From NCBI RefSeq assembly GCF_000177675.1, contig NZ_ADGX01000001.1, forward strand, positions 1 through 64,000: DNA of 64,000 bases, read 5' to 3'. The notes below the pieces were generated by a model that saw only the letters and a program-made list of their open reading frames with translations, had not been told where the DNA came from and searched no databases. A program made the position numbers and the translations under genes. Numbering within the stretch: the stretch's first letter is position 1; the number at the start of each line of letters is the position of its first letter. Below are positions 34,676 to 43,582 of the stretch, piece by piece. The DNA is from Parafrankia sp. EUN1f (GTDB taxonomy: Bacteria > Actinomycetota > Actinomycetes > Frankiales > Frankiaceae).

Positions 34676-35785
34676 TCAGCGGCGGGACACCTCGGAGTCG
34701 GGGGTGGTCGCGGCCACGTCTTCGGTCAGTGGGCTCACGCTCGTGGTCTTCTCATCCACTGGGACCTCCGCGCGATTTACCGGATCCTCGGCGCGATCCA
34801 CTGAGACCTCGGCGCGCTGCGCCTGCCGGATGCCCTGCTGCCGGCTGAACATGACCGCGGCGACCAAGGCCACACCGTTGAACAGCGGCGTGATCCAGAA
34901 CCCTCCGGAGGAGGAGGACAGTTGCAGCCCCTGCACTCCCAGCGCGAGTGTGAAGATCGCCAGTAGCGTGCCCCACACGTTGGGCCGGAAGTTGAACTGC
35001 GTGGCGCCCAGGAACACGGCGGCAAACGCGGGGAAGAGCAACGGCGCACCGATGGAGTTGGAGAACGTGCCGACCTGACCGACGTAGACCACGCCGGCGA
35101 CCCCGGCGATCAGTCCGGAGGCGACGAAGGAACCGATCACCACCGGTCTGGTGCGCACTCCCGACAGCCGGGCGGCCTCACGGTTGAACCCGGCGGCGTA
35201 CAGATGCCTGCCCAGCTTGGTGAACTGGAGGATGTACCAGACCACCAGGGCCAGGCCCAGGGCCACGAACACGCCGTTGGGGAGACCGAGGCTCCGGCCC
35301 TGCCCCAGGTTCATAAAGGCGTGCGGCAGTGACGCCAGCACCTGCTGGTTGTTGGAGATCTTCAACGCGACCGCCACGATGACCTGACTAGTGGCGAGCG
35401 TCGCGATGAAGGAGTTGATGCCGAACCGGCCCACCAACAGCCCGTTGCACAGCCCCACAAACCCGCAGACCAGCACCGCGATCAGGCACATGGGGATGAC
35501 CCCCACACCGGGGTGGGAGTTGCTCAGCGACGTGATGATGATGACCGACAACGCCATGTTGGAACCGACCGTGATGTCGAACTCCCCCGCGACGAACGGC
35601 AGCAGCGCGCCGACCGCCAGGATTCCCACGACCGCTTGACTCGAGGCCACGCTCTGCAGGGTGATCGAGGACAGGAATAGGTCGGGAATGGTGATGCTGA
35701 ACACCGCGAAGATGACGACCAGCAGGTACACCACGCTGATCCGGCGTGGACTTAACATCCCAAGCAGACCTGTCCTGTCACGCAT
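34676..35785 (-). CDS. CUT2-type ABC transporter permease (RbsC-like)
   Basis: A 369-residue membrane protein with about nine hydrophobic segments and the family motif GEFDITVGSNMALS early in the chain, then LVGRFGINSFIATLATS and FPAFAAVFLGATQF. The C-terminal 60 residues are polar and contain an imperfect repeat (DRAEDPVNRAEVPVDE). ATG 35785 overlaps the ATPase stop (ATGCGTGA) and follows GGGAGAG. Confidence 0.87.
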   Translation of the reverse strand: MRDRTGLLGMLSPRRISVVYLLVVIFAVFSITIPDLFLSSITLQSVASSQAVVGILAVGALLPFVAGEFDITVGSNMALSVIIITSLSNSHPGVGVIPMCLIAVLVCGFVGLCNGLLVGRFGINSFIATLATSQVIVAVALKISNNQQVLASLPHAFMNLGQGRSLGLPNGVFVALGLALVVWYILQFTKLGRHLYAAGFNREAARLSGVRTRPVVIGSFVASGLIAGVAGVVYVGQVGTFSNSIGAPLLFPAFAAVFLGATQFNFRPNVWGTLLAIFTLALGVQGLQLSSSSGGFWITPLFNGVALVAAVMFSRQQGIRQAQRAEVSVDRAEDPVNRAEVPVDEKTTSVSPLTEDVAATTPDSEVSRR

Positions 35786-37397
35786 TCGAACTCTCCCTGT
35801 ACAGGCCCGCGCTGTCGGCGGTGGTCGATTCAACTACGGTTGGCCGCAGTAGTTCCTCTTCGAGGTGCTCCACAGTCAGTGCCGCACCGGTCAGCTCGGC
35901 ACCGACCACTCCCCGCCGCACCACCACCACTCGAGTGGAGACCTGGATCAGGTCCTCAAGGTCCGAGGAACACACGATCACCGTCGCGCCGCCGGCGGCG
36001 GCCTCCTCGATAAGATCGTGAATGGCTGCCCTGGCACCGATGTCGACGCCCTGCGTCGGCTCGTCCAGCACCAGAACCTTCGGTTTGGTCCGTAACAGTC
36101 GACCCAGCACAACCTTCTGCTGGTTCCCCCCGGAGAACTGCAGGATCGCCCGCTCCTCATCGCGAGGCCGGACATCCAACGTCTCGATCCAGGTCCGCGC
36201 CTCCTTGCGCTCCAGACGCCGGCTCAGCCGCCGCCGCCGGGACACCGAACGCAGATCGGCGATCGTCAGATTCTCCCGCAAGGTCGCCGCACCCAGCAAC
36301 GCATCCCGTCGACGCTCCGCGGGCGCGTAGGCCAACCCCCGAGCGAGCGCGTCGCGGGGATCACCGGGCTTGAGCGGATGACCATCGATCGCCACCTGTC
36401 CCGACACGTCAGTCTGACCGCCCACCGCGCCCGCGAGGTTCTCGCGCCCAGACCCGGTTAGTCCTGCGACGCCCACAACTTCACCGCACCGCGCCTCCAG
36501 ACTCAATCCGTGCAGGTTCACGCCATGAACTCTGTCGACCGTGAGCCGCGGCACCGGACCATCACCTGCGTCCTCGGTGCGGGACGGGCCGGCCACCGGA
36601 GCCCGCGGAGCCAACGGGCGCCCGAGCATCAACTCCACCAGCCGATCGTGAGACAACTCCTTCGAGGAGGTGGTGGCCGCCAGCCGGCCATCGCGCAACA
36701 CCGTCACGGAGTCCGCCAGCCCCATCACCTCGTCCAGGTGATGGCTGATGAACAACACCGATCCACTCCCACGGACCAACCGCCGTAACGCGGCGAACAG
36801 CAACTCCGCATCGGGCCCCGGTAGGGACGCCGTGGGCTCATCGAGGATCAGCAGCGCGGGAGGCCTTTCCCCGTGGAGGGCACGCACGATCGCGACCACC
36901 GTGCGCTGCGCCGCCGACAATGACGACACCTGCGCGCCGGGATCAATCTCGTATCCGAAATCGGCCAGCGCCCGCGCCGTACGAGAACGCTCCGCGCCAG
37001 CCGACAGCGGCCGCACCCACCCCGCTCGGGGGGACATGAAGAAGTTCTCCGCAACCGTCATGTGCTCGACGAGACCGAGGTCTTGGTGCACGAACCTCAA
37101 CCCGGCAGCATGCGCCGCCGTCATCGACCCCAGTTGGAACGGCCGATCCCCTACGAACGCCTCGCAGCCCTCATCCGGCACGTGGTAACCACCGAGCAAT
37201 TTCACCACCGTCGACTTGCCGGACCCGTTCTGCCCGACCAGCGCGTGGATCTCACCCATCCTGACCGTCAGGTCGACCGAGTCCAACGCCAACTGGGCGC
37301 CGAAGGTCTTGCTCACCGACCGGAGCGCCAGCGCCGCTCTCGCTCCCGACACAGGGCTGCTCACCGACCCACATCCGTGAACCGGCTCGAAGGCCAC
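35778..37397 (-). CDS. CUT2-type ABC transporter ATPase (RbsA-like, two ABC domains)
   Basis: A protein of about 539 residues with two ABC cassettes in tandem. The first has GQNGSGKST, SLSAAQRTV and LLILDEPTASL. The second has a degenerate Walker A region (GLTGSGREN, normal for RbsA), signature FSGGNQQKV and Walker B VLVLDEPTQGVD. It is the first gene of the leftward operon ATPase, permease, binding protein, SDR, LLM, SDR, lactonase. GTG 37397 is taken; GTG 37364 is possible. A two-part TGCATGC site lies just upstream. Confidence 0.88.
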   Translation of the reverse strand: MAFEPVHGCGSVSSPVSGARAALALRSVSKTFGAQLALDSVDLTVRMGEIHALVGQNGSGKSTVVKLLGGYHVPDEGCEAFVGDRPFQLGSMTAAHAAGLRFVHQDLGLVEHMTVAENFFMSPRAGWVRPLSAGAERSRTARALADFGYEIDPGAQVSSLSAAQRTVVAIVRALHGERPPALLILDEPTASLPGPDAELLFAALRRLVRGSGSVLFISHHLDEVMGLADSVTVLRDGRLAATTSSKELSHDRLVELMLGRPLAPRAPVAGPSRTEDAGDGPVPRLTVDRVHGVNLHGLSLEARCGEVVGVAGLTGSGRENLAGAVGGQTDVSGQVAIDGHPLKPGDPRDALARGLAYAPAERRRDALLGAATLRENLTIADLRSVSRRRRLSRRLERKEARTWIETLDVRPRDEERAILQFSGGNQQKVVLGRLLRTKPKVLVLDEPTQGVDIGARAAIHDLIEEAAAGGATVIVCSSDLEDLIQVSTRVVVVRRGVVGAELTGAALTVEHLEEELLRPTVVESTTADSAGLYRESSNA

Positions 37398-37473
37398 CAG
37401 AGGCTCATGGGCACCACGTCACCCTCTCCGTACTACCGTCACCCCGCACGAACGTGTCTCGTGTCACAGGTTC

Positions 37474-37508
37474 CTTGCATGCAGGATCGTTGTCAAGGAT
37501 GCATGCCA
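37474..37508. promoter_or_regulatory. Paired TGCATGC operator upstream of Rbs-type operon
   Basis: CTTGCATGCAGG and, 25 bases further, ATGCATGCCA flank GATCGTTGTCAAGG. The pair lies 77-111 bases before the ATPase start, as expected for a repressor site of the long operon running left to 29693. Confidence 0.6.
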
Positions 37509-37615
37509 TTTTGCTCATTCAAGGACGAAGCAGGCAGCGAAGCCGCCGACCGCCCGCGGGTGATCCGCGACCGGGTCGCCGACCTTGCCGGGCACCAGGC
37601 AACGACAGAGAACTG

Positions 37616-37730
37616 TTGTGGCTGTGCGCGTCAGGATGCGGGCGACCGGGAGGGCGTGCAGCGCCGCACGCAGCGTCCGGCTCACCTTCAGTCGCTCCGA
37701 GATGATCCGCTGGTCCACTCGCTGCGGCGA
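37616..37730 (-). pseudogene. GntR-family regulator scrap (winged-helix part)
   Basis: A minus-strand frame reads SPQRVDQRIISERLKVSRT then LRAALHALPVARILTRT. This matches the DNA-binding domain of the intact regulator at 41628 (QRVDQRVISELLGVSRTPLR, EALRALAIDGVLTRT) with two codons missing. No start, wing or effector domain remains. Confidence 0.65.
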
Positions 37731-37768
37731 CCGCTCTTTGTATGGATCAACCGGCACAAAGCCCTTGA

Positions 37769-38568
37769 CTACTTCAGTGCCACCGGATTGACCGGCGAGC
37801 CCACGGCGCCGGTGATCAGGAGGGGCTGGGCCACCAGCATGAACTCGTACACGCGGTCCTCGTGGCAATCGCGACCGAGAGCCTCGAGGTCCCAGATCTC
37901 GCCGAGCATCATCCCCATGTCACGCAGCGCGAGCATGTGGAAGGGCAGGAACACCCCCGGGAACTCTTGGACCGGGGTCTCGACGGCGAAATTGTCCGCC
38001 GCGATCGCCGCGACGCTCCGCTCGTGCAGCCACTCCGCGCAGCGCCAGCTGATGCCCGGCGACGTGGGACCCCATGTCGCGGTATCGCGCGTCTCCAGCC
38101 ACCGCTGCCACCAGCCCATGCGGACCAGGACGATGTCGCCCTCACCCACCTCCACGCCCTGCGCCCGCGCCGTCGCTTCCAGCTCCTCGGGCTCAATGAT
38201 CGACAATGGCTCGAGGTATCGCACGCCACGGTGGCGCGCGACATCGAGCAGGACCCCACGACCCACAACCGCGCCGGTGGCGGCGACCTTGTCGATGCCG
38301 TCCCGCGCCGCTCCGAAACTGGTGATCGAGTCCGCGGGGAACCCGTTGTACAACTGGTTCTCGTAGTACCCGTGGGACAAGGCATCCCACTGGGTCGCCG
38401 CCTGCAGCGGCATGATGATGAAGTCGTCGGTGAAGCGGAAAGGACTGCGCCAGACCTGCCCCACACGATGCTCCGTCGGGCCTCCCCAGTCGCCCAGCCG
38501 CCGGGTCATCTCGTCGTCACCGCCGTCCAACGACATCAGGTGGATCGGGTTCCGACGGTAACCACTAG
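37769..38568 (-). pseudogene. Cyclase-family gene, C-terminal part (split by IS5-like element)
   Basis: From 38568 the frame reads SGYRRNPIHLMSLDGGDDEM and continues to a normal end at 37769, with ATQWDALSHGYYENQ and DNFAVETP typical of the cyclase/kynurenine-formamidase-like (PF04199) family. The first about 79 residues lie at 39887-40123 on the other side of the IS. Joining GGGGCT to AGTGGT restores one uninterrupted frame, so the insertion is the only visible lesion. The ancestral enzyme would be a metal-dependent hydrolase of amides or lactones. It probably is inactive now. Confidence 0.85.
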
Positions 38569-38624
38569 GGCCTGTTTCAGAACCCCGGTTTCCTAGTGGA
38601 TCACCGCCGTGATGATGATCCGCT

Positions 38625-38996
38625 GTGGGCCGTGGGGATCTTTCGGATGAGCAGTGGGCGGTGCTGGGACCGTTGCTGCCGGTGGCGGGGCGGGGACGTC
38701 CGGCCGGGTGCCGGCGCAGGTTGATCGACGGGATCCGGTGGCGGATCCGCACAGGCGCACCGTGGCGGGACCTCCCCGCGGAGTACGGGCCGTGGCAGAC
38801 GGTCTACGGCCTGTTCCGCCGCTGGCAGCGCGAAGGGGTCTGGGCGCGGATTGTGACCCGTTTACAGGCCCGCGCGGACGCGGCCGGTCTGATCGTCTGG
38901 GACGTCAACGTCGACTCCACGGTCTGCCGGGCCCACCAGCACGCCGCCGGCGCCCGCCGCGACGGTGACACGCAGAAGGAACACCCGGCGGCGTGA
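38625..38996 (+). CDS. IS5-family transposase, first frame
   Basis: A 123-residue DUF4096-type N-terminal transposase part: [60 protein letters not shown] with the first Asp of the DDE triad in WDVNVDST. The frame overlaps the second by four bases. A frameshift is expected to give the full enzyme. Confidence 0.85.
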   Translation: MGRGDLSDEQWAVLGPLLPVAGRGRPAGCRRRLIDGIRWRIRTGAPWRDLPAEYGPWQTVYGLFRRWQREGVWARIVTRLQARADAAGLIVWDVNVDSTVCRAHQHAAGARRDGDTQKEHPAA

Positions 38997-39523
38997 CCGC
39001 CGAACCGGCGGACCACGCGCTCGGCCGGTCCCGCGGCGGACTGACCAGCAAGATCCACCTGGCGGTCGAGCAGGGACAGAAACCCCTGTCGGTGCTGGTC
39101 ACGGCCGGGCAGCGCGGTGACAGCCCTCAGTTCACCGTCGTCCTCGACCGGATCCGGGTACCCCGCCAGGGTCCCGGACGTCCCCGGACCCGGCCCGCGC
39201 GGGTCCGCGCGGACAAGGCCTACTCGTCCCGCGCGAACCGGGCCTGGCTACGCGCCCACAAGATCGCCGCGACGATCCCGGAGCCCGCCGACCAGATCGC
39301 GAACCGGAAACGACGTGGCCGGGCCGGTGGACGTCCGCCCCGGTTCGACCGGGAGGACTACAAGGCCCGGCACGCCGTCGAGTGTGGGATCAACCGGCTC
39401 AAACGCCACCGTGCCGTGGCCACCAGGTTCGACAAACTCGCGGTCCGTTACGAGGCCACGATCCACCTCGCCGTGATCGGCGAATGGCTCCGGCCGCTGG
39501 CCGGGACCGGACTGTCATGCTGA
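38993..39523 (+). CDS. IS5-family transposase, second frame
   Basis: A 176-residue C-terminal transposase part: [31 protein letters not shown] with the second Asp, and [24 protein letters not shown] with the catalytic Glu in the C(1) YREK-like region. It overlaps the first frame, as in the IS427 group. Confidence 0.86.
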   Translation: MTAEPADHALGRSRGGLTSKIHLAVEQGQKPLSVLVTAGQRGDSPQFTVVLDRIRVPRQGPGRPRTRPARVRADKAYSSRANRAWLRAHKIAATIPEPADQIANRKRRGRAGGRPPRFDREDYKARHAVECGINRLKRHRAVATRFDKLAVRYEATIHLAVIGEWLRPLAGTGLSC

Positions 39524-39558
39524 ACCCGTAACCGTCAGCGAGCCGGAGAGGCAGGGGC

Positions 39559-39849
39559 ATGGTCGCCGAGCGTTACTGCGCCGACAGCGAGAACGGCGAC
39601 CACGTCGACGACCCGTCGGCACGGGTCCTGACCAGGCTGATCGCGTCCCTGGACCTGGCCGGGAACACGTTCGTCGTGATCCAGCCCGACACCGACGACC
39701 CGGCCTGGTTCACCTCCGCGGTCCTGCTCGACTCCGTCACCTACGAAGTCGAACGCCACGACCACCGCACCGGTGAACAGGCCAAGACCACCATGACCAA
39801 CCCCGCGGCCATCGCCCACGACCTCACGGCCTGGATGACCAGCCGCTAA
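39559..39849 (+). CDS. Passenger gene inside the IS5-like element (Imm1-like?)
   Basis: A 96-residue frame from ATG 39559, behind GGAGAGGCAGGGGC, ending 22 bases before the right inverted repeat. It reads NTFVVIQPDTDDPAWFTSAV, SVTYEVERHDHRTGEQ and ends AIAHDLTAWMTSR. The pattern of a short acidic protein with a single aromatic-rich sheet recalls immunity proteins of the Imm1 type, but this is weak. IS5 elements normally have only the transposase. It could be a passenger or a conserved accessory protein of this IS lineage. Confidence 0.55.
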   Translation: MVAERYCADSENGDHVDDPSARVLTRLIASLDLAGNTFVVIQPDTDDPAWFTSAVLLDSVTYEVERHDHRTGEQAKTTMTNPAAIAHDLTAWMTSR

Positions 39850-39886
39850 CCCGCCGACCAGCTCAAACCACTTCTAAAACAGGCCC

Positions 39887-40123
39887 AGCCCCCTGGGGAC
39901 CGTAGGAGTCCAGCGGCACACTGAGCGAGAACATCTTTCCCTGCCGGATCAGGGTCCCGGCGCGTGCCACGGAAGCCGGCGAGATATGATTCAGCGTCCC
40001 CAGCTCGTCCTCGCTGCCCCACCTGCCCCAGTTGCACACCCGGCGAGCAGCCGCACGCACCTCGCCCGGGACCCCAATACGGTCCGCATCCGCCAGCGCA
40101 TCCACGACACCATCAGGCATCAA
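39887..40123 (-). pseudogene. Cyclase-family gene, N-terminal part (split by IS)
   Basis: ATG 40123 begins MMPDGVVDALADADRIGVPG and runs through CNWGRWGSEDELGTLNHISP to SVPLDSYGPQGA, the conserved N-terminus of cyclase-family proteins, then enters the IS end. The C-terminal part is at 37769-38568. In its present form a 86-residue dead-end peptide would be made. Confidence 0.8.
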
Positions 40124-40181
40124 TGTGCCTCCCCTTCCATCGTCGCGCGCTCGCTCGGATCGGCCCGCAGCCCCCGCGCCG

Positions 40182-40760
40182 TTACGTGGGCGTCACCATC
40201 TCGCGCAGCCGGGTGGAGATGATGCTCTCGGCCTGACTGACAATCCGGTGGACCAGCTCTGCCACGCTCAGTACGTCGTCGATCAGCGACTGCGACAGAC
40301 CGACCGTCCACACCCCGGCGTCCAGGTCGCCCGTCTCGAAAACGGTGCGGCCCCGTGCTCCGGCAACAAGCGGCTGGATGTCGGCGAATGCGCAACCGGC
40401 GCGGAGACGGCTGAGGACCTCGTCGCTGACGATGTTGCGGGCGCCCCGGGAGGTGTTGTTGACCTGTCGCATGATCAGGTTGGTGTCCAGCTCTGTCGCC
40501 TCGACGATCCGGCGCTTCACATAGCTGTGAACCGGCGCTTCCTGCGAAGCCAGGAATCGTGTTCCCATGCTGACGCCGTCCGCGCCGAGCGCGAGCGCGG
40601 CGGCCAGGCCTGCGCCGGTGGCGATCCCACCACACGCTATGACGGGGACGGAGACGGCGGCGACGGTCGCGGGGATCAACACGAGAGCCGGGACGTCGTC
40701 CTCGCCCGGATGCCCGGCGCACTCGAAGCCGTCGATGCTGACGGCGTCGACCCCCGCCCT
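40182..40760 (-). pseudogene. Nitronate monooxygenase gene, 5'-truncated
   Basis: The frame reads AGVDAVSIDGFECAGHPGED, PVIACGGIATGAGLAAALAL and GADGVSMGTRFLASQEAPVH, the C-terminal half of nitronate monooxygenase/2-nitropropane dioxygenase (FMN-phosphate binding GG-I-A-x-G and GT-RF). About 130-150 N-terminal residues are missing; homology ends near 40757, exactly where a crotonase gene begins on the other strand without its own 5' end. A GTG at 40682 could start a fragment, but the active site would be incomplete. Confidence 0.8.
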
Positions 40761-41490
40761 CCCGAGCGGCGCAACGCCACGAGCGCCGAGTTAATGGCCG
40801 ACCTCAACGAGGCCCTGCCGCTGCCGTCGGACGAGTCGATCCGCGCGGCGGTCCTGACCGGCAACGGTCCGTCCTTCAGCGCCGGCGGCGACCTCAAGGC
40901 GGCGCGGCTGCCCATCGAACCGGGATCACGCCGCATGCGTGAGGTCTTCAACCCGGTCGTCGCCCGACTGGCTGCGCTGCCGCTGCCGGCCGTCGCGGCC
41001 GTCAACGGTCCGGCGCTCGGTGCGGGACTGTCCCTGGCGCTCGCGGCGGACCTCCGGGTTGCGTCGACGCGAGCGATGTTCTCCGCAGGCTTCGTCAACG
41101 TCGGGCTGGCGCCTGACACCGGCGCGAGCTTTTTCCTGCCGCGACTGGTCGGCCACGGCCGTGCATTCCAGATCCTGGCGACGGGACGGAAGGTGGGGGC
41201 GGAGGAGGCGCTGGCCATCGGCTTGGTCAACCGGGTCGTCGAGCACGAGGCGCTGATGACGGAGGCGGTCGAGCTCGCCGAACTGCTGAGCGCGAAGCCC
41301 GGGATCGCGGTGCAGGCGGTGAAGGAGCTACTTGAGGCAGCCGGCCACAACAGCCTGGCCGGGCAGTTCGAGGCGGAAGCCAGGATGTACGACCGGGCGT
41401 CGACGCATCCGGGGCGGATCGCGGCCAGGAAGGCCATGGTCGCGAAGCTGACGAGCGGGCGGCCCGGGCCCCAGGCCGCTGAGGCCCCTC

Positions 41491-41532
41491 CCGGCTCCGG
41501 GATGACGCCCCCAGCCGTCATCCCGGAGCCGG
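41491..41532. terminator. Strong hairpin before the GntR gene
   Basis: CCGGCTCCGGGATGACG and its exact complement form a 17-pair stem with an 8-base loop. It lies inside the over-long 3' end of the crotonase frame, about 40 bases before the regulator's operator, so it most likely ended the crotonase transcript. Confidence 0.75.
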
Positions 41533-41573
41533 CGCCGGCCCGACGGCCGACGCGAGGCCACCCGCGCCGCCCA

Positions 41574-41583
41574 TTTTGCATGC
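41574..41583. promoter_or_regulatory. TTTTGCATGC half-site before the GntR gene
   Basis: TTTTGCATGCCCGATCC lies 45-55 bases before ATG 41628. Its left half equals the halves at 12325 and 29118. Autoregulation by the downstream GntR protein is the natural reading (inference). Confidence 0.55.
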
Positions 41584-41627
41584 CCGATCCGGTACGGTCA
41601 TCGTGAGTGCACAGAGGAGGTCGGGTC

Positions 41628-42323
41628 ATGGGTGACGACCCGCTGGTTGATGCCCTGTATCGGCTTATTCGTACCGGCGAGTTGTCTCCAGGGCAGCGCG
41701 TGGACCAGCGAGTCATCTCGGAACTGCTCGGGGTCAGTCGGACGCCGCTCCGCGAGGCTTTGCGAGCGCTCGCCATCGATGGCGTCCTGACGCGCACTCC
41801 GAATGCCGGCTACGCGGTGGCGAAGCTCAGCGCGGAGGATCTGCTGCAGTACTACTCCTTGCGGGCCTTTCTCGAGACCCAGGTCCTTGCAGCGCTCCAC
41901 TGGCCCTCCGAGGAGGAGCTGGACCAGCTGCGGCGCTCGAACGAGGACTGTCGCGTCGCAGCGGAGGCGGGCGACCTCGATCAGCTGATGACGGCCAACC
42001 GGGCCTTCCACTTCGGCATGTTCCGCTGGTCGACGTTGACGATCATGGTGAACGAGCTCGAGCGGGTCTGGCGGGTGTCGGACCCCTATCGCGCCCTTCA
42101 CCTGTCAAACCGCGAGCGGCGCTCGCATGTCGCCATCGATCACGACCGCATGATCGAGGCGATCGAGTCCCGCGACCCGGCGCGGCTCATCGAGCTGCAG
42201 GACGCGCATCGCGCCACGTCCCGGATGCTGCTGCACGACATGTTGAGCCACGGCCGGCCTCAGTCGCTGATGGGACTGCCCCAGTCAAAGGCGCAGCTGG
42301 GCGTGCGGATATCGGTCGCCTGA
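41628..42323 (+). CDS. GntR-family regulator with FCD effector domain
   Basis: A 231-residue FadR-subfamily regulator. The winged helix covers residues about 5-70 (RVDQRVISELLGVSRTPLRE is the helix-turn-helix). The all-helical FCD domain follows (LQYYSLRAFLE, NRAFHFGMF, DHDRMIEAI, DAHRAT), with histidines where FCD proteins bind metal or an organic acid. ATG 41628 follows GAGGAGG by eight bases. FCD regulators usually repress catabolic genes until a carboxylate or acyl ligand binds. It is the only intact transcription factor in the window, and its own promoter bears the motif shared by about a dozen others, so it is the candidate master regulator. Confidence 0.85.
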   Translation: MGDDPLVDALYRLIRTGELSPGQRVDQRVISELLGVSRTPLREALRALAIDGVLTRTPNAGYAVAKLSAEDLLQYYSLRAFLETQVLAALHWPSEEELDQLRRSNEDCRVAAEAGDLDQLMTANRAFHFGMFRWSTLTIMVNELERVWRVSDPYRALHLSNRERRSHVAIDHDRMIEAIESRDPARLIELQDAHRATSRMLLHDMLSHGRPQSLMGLPQSKAQLGVRISVA

Positions 42324-42398
42324 CGTCGGCGCGACGGATCACTGTGATGCCCGACATGGATGCGATACGGCACGATCCAGGCTCGTCCAGGTGACGCC

Positions 42399-43427
42399 GT
42401 GACGAGGGCGCAGGGGCCGCCGCTGGCGACGCCCGATCGTGCCATGCTCCCGGGGCGGCGCGGCGGCCCTGCGCTCGACGTCCCGTCGCTGGTCGCGCGG
42501 GCGCGCACATGGGACCCGAGGGCGGTCGGGCGGCTGATCTCGATGGTCGAGAATGCCGGCCCCGAGCTGCGCGAGGTGGCCGCGGCCCTCGCACCGCACA
42601 CCGGCAGGGCCCAGGTGATCGGACTGACGGGACCTCCCGGGGTGGGGAAGTCCACGACGACGACCGCCCTCGTGCGGTCGCTCCGCGCCCGCGACCGGCG
42701 CGTCGGGGTGCTCGCGGTCGACCCATCGTCGCCTTTCTCCGGCGGGGCCCTGCTCGGTGATCGGGTGCGGATGCAAGCTCACTCCGGCGACCGCGACGTC
42801 TACATCCGGTCCATGGCCACCCGCGGGCGGCTCGGCGGGCTGGCGCCAGCGACCCCGCAGGCGCTGCGCGTCCTCGATGCCGCCGGTTGCGATATCGTCC
42901 TCGTGGAGACCGTGGGCGGCGGGCAGTCCGAGCTGGAGATCGCCTCGCTCGCGGACACAACGCTCGTGCTCATGGCGCCCGGGATGGGCGACGGCATCCA
43001 GGCGGCCAAGGCGGGGATCCTCGAGGTGGCCGACATCTTCGTCGTCAACAAGGCCGACCGGGAGGGCGCGGACCAGACGGTCGGCGACCTGCGCGCCATG
43101 CTGTCCCTCGGCGGCCGGCACGCCGAGCCCGGTGCCTGGCGGCCGCCGATCATAAAGACCGTCGCCAGCCAGGAGGGCGACAGTGGCATCGACGAGGTCC
43201 TCGACCGGCTGGATGAGCACCGGGCGTGGCTGGCGTCCTCTGGCGAGGGGCACCGCCGGCGCACCGACCACGTCAGGCGCGAGATCGAGGCGATCGCCAT
43301 CGCCGGCCTTCGCGAGCGCCTGGGCAACGTGCACTGGTCAGCCACCCTGAGCTCGCTGGCTGCGTCGGTCGTCGCAGGGGAGACCAACCCCTACCGCGCG
43401 GCCGACGACCTGCTCGGGGCGCTCTGA
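42399..43427 (+). CDS. meaB: MeaB/ArgK-type G3E GTPase (second copy)
   Basis: A protein of about 342 residues with GPPGVGKST Walker A, DPSSPFSGGALLGDRVRMQ, ETVGGGQSE and NKADREGAD. It is related to the protein at 5452 but clearly diverged. The start is uncertain: GTG 42399 behind AGGTGACG is chosen, ATG 42360 and ATG 42444 are alternatives. It follows the GntR gene in the same direction and may be co-transcribed. As with the first copy, no acyl-CoA mutase is nearby. Confidence 0.85.
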   Translation: MTRAQGPPLATPDRAMLPGRRGGPALDVPSLVARARTWDPRAVGRLISMVENAGPELREVAAALAPHTGRAQVIGLTGPPGVGKSTTTTALVRSLRARDRRVGVLAVDPSSPFSGGALLGDRVRMQAHSGDRDVYIRSMATRGRLGGLAPATPQALRVLDAAGCDIVLVETVGGGQSELEIASLADTTLVLMAPGMGDGIQAAKAGILEVADIFVVNKADREGADQTVGDLRAMLSLGGRHAEPGAWRPPIIKTVASQEGDSGIDEVLDRLDEHRAWLASSGEGHRRRTDHVRREIEAIAIAGLRERLGNVHWSATLSSLAASVVAGETNPYRAADDLLGAL

Positions 43428-43582
43428 TCGGTGGTTCGGAGCAAGGGCCCCGCCCGCGGCTCCTGGTGTGCGGCGGGGCGGTGGGGTCACCAGGGCAGCG
43501 ATCTGACGTCCCCGGGCAGGACCCGGTCCGACCGCGACGAGGCAGCACCCGAAACAGTGCGGCGAGGACCTGTCGGCCGTCC

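Larger units (their letters stand above)
38569..39886 (+). mobile_element. IS5-family (IS427-like) insertion sequence with passenger gene
   Basis: A 1318-base element with ends GGGCCTGTTTCAGAA (38569-38583) and the inverted GGGCCTGTTTTAGAA (39886-39872). It carries a two-frame transposase (38625-38996 and 38993-39523) and, unusually, a third frame at 39559-39849 inside the right end. It interrupts a cyclase gene; flanks suggest a 2-3 base target duplication around CT(A/G). The transposase frames are intact, so it may be a recent insertion. Confidence 0.85.
40758..41606 (+). pseudogene. Crotonase-family gene, 5'-truncated and with lost stop
   Basis: Homology starts in RPPERRNATSAELMADLNEAL, normally about residue 20 of an enoyl-CoA hydratase, so the first strand and start codon are gone. 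Then come FSAGGDLKAAR (oxyanion hole), GPALGAGLSLALAADLR and LAPDTGASFFLPRL. As in the 4626 copy, both classical glutamates are replaced. ATG 40794 could start a 270-residue product. The frame also runs through a strong hairpin at 41491 to 41606, about 35 residues past the expected end, so a 3' frameshift is likely. It sits directly before the GntR gene. Confidence 0.7.

Noticed and set aside
41491-41532. 17-bp perfect inverted repeat as an IS end
   Set aside because: Short loop and position between crotonase and regulator genes fit a terminator; no second copy or transposase.
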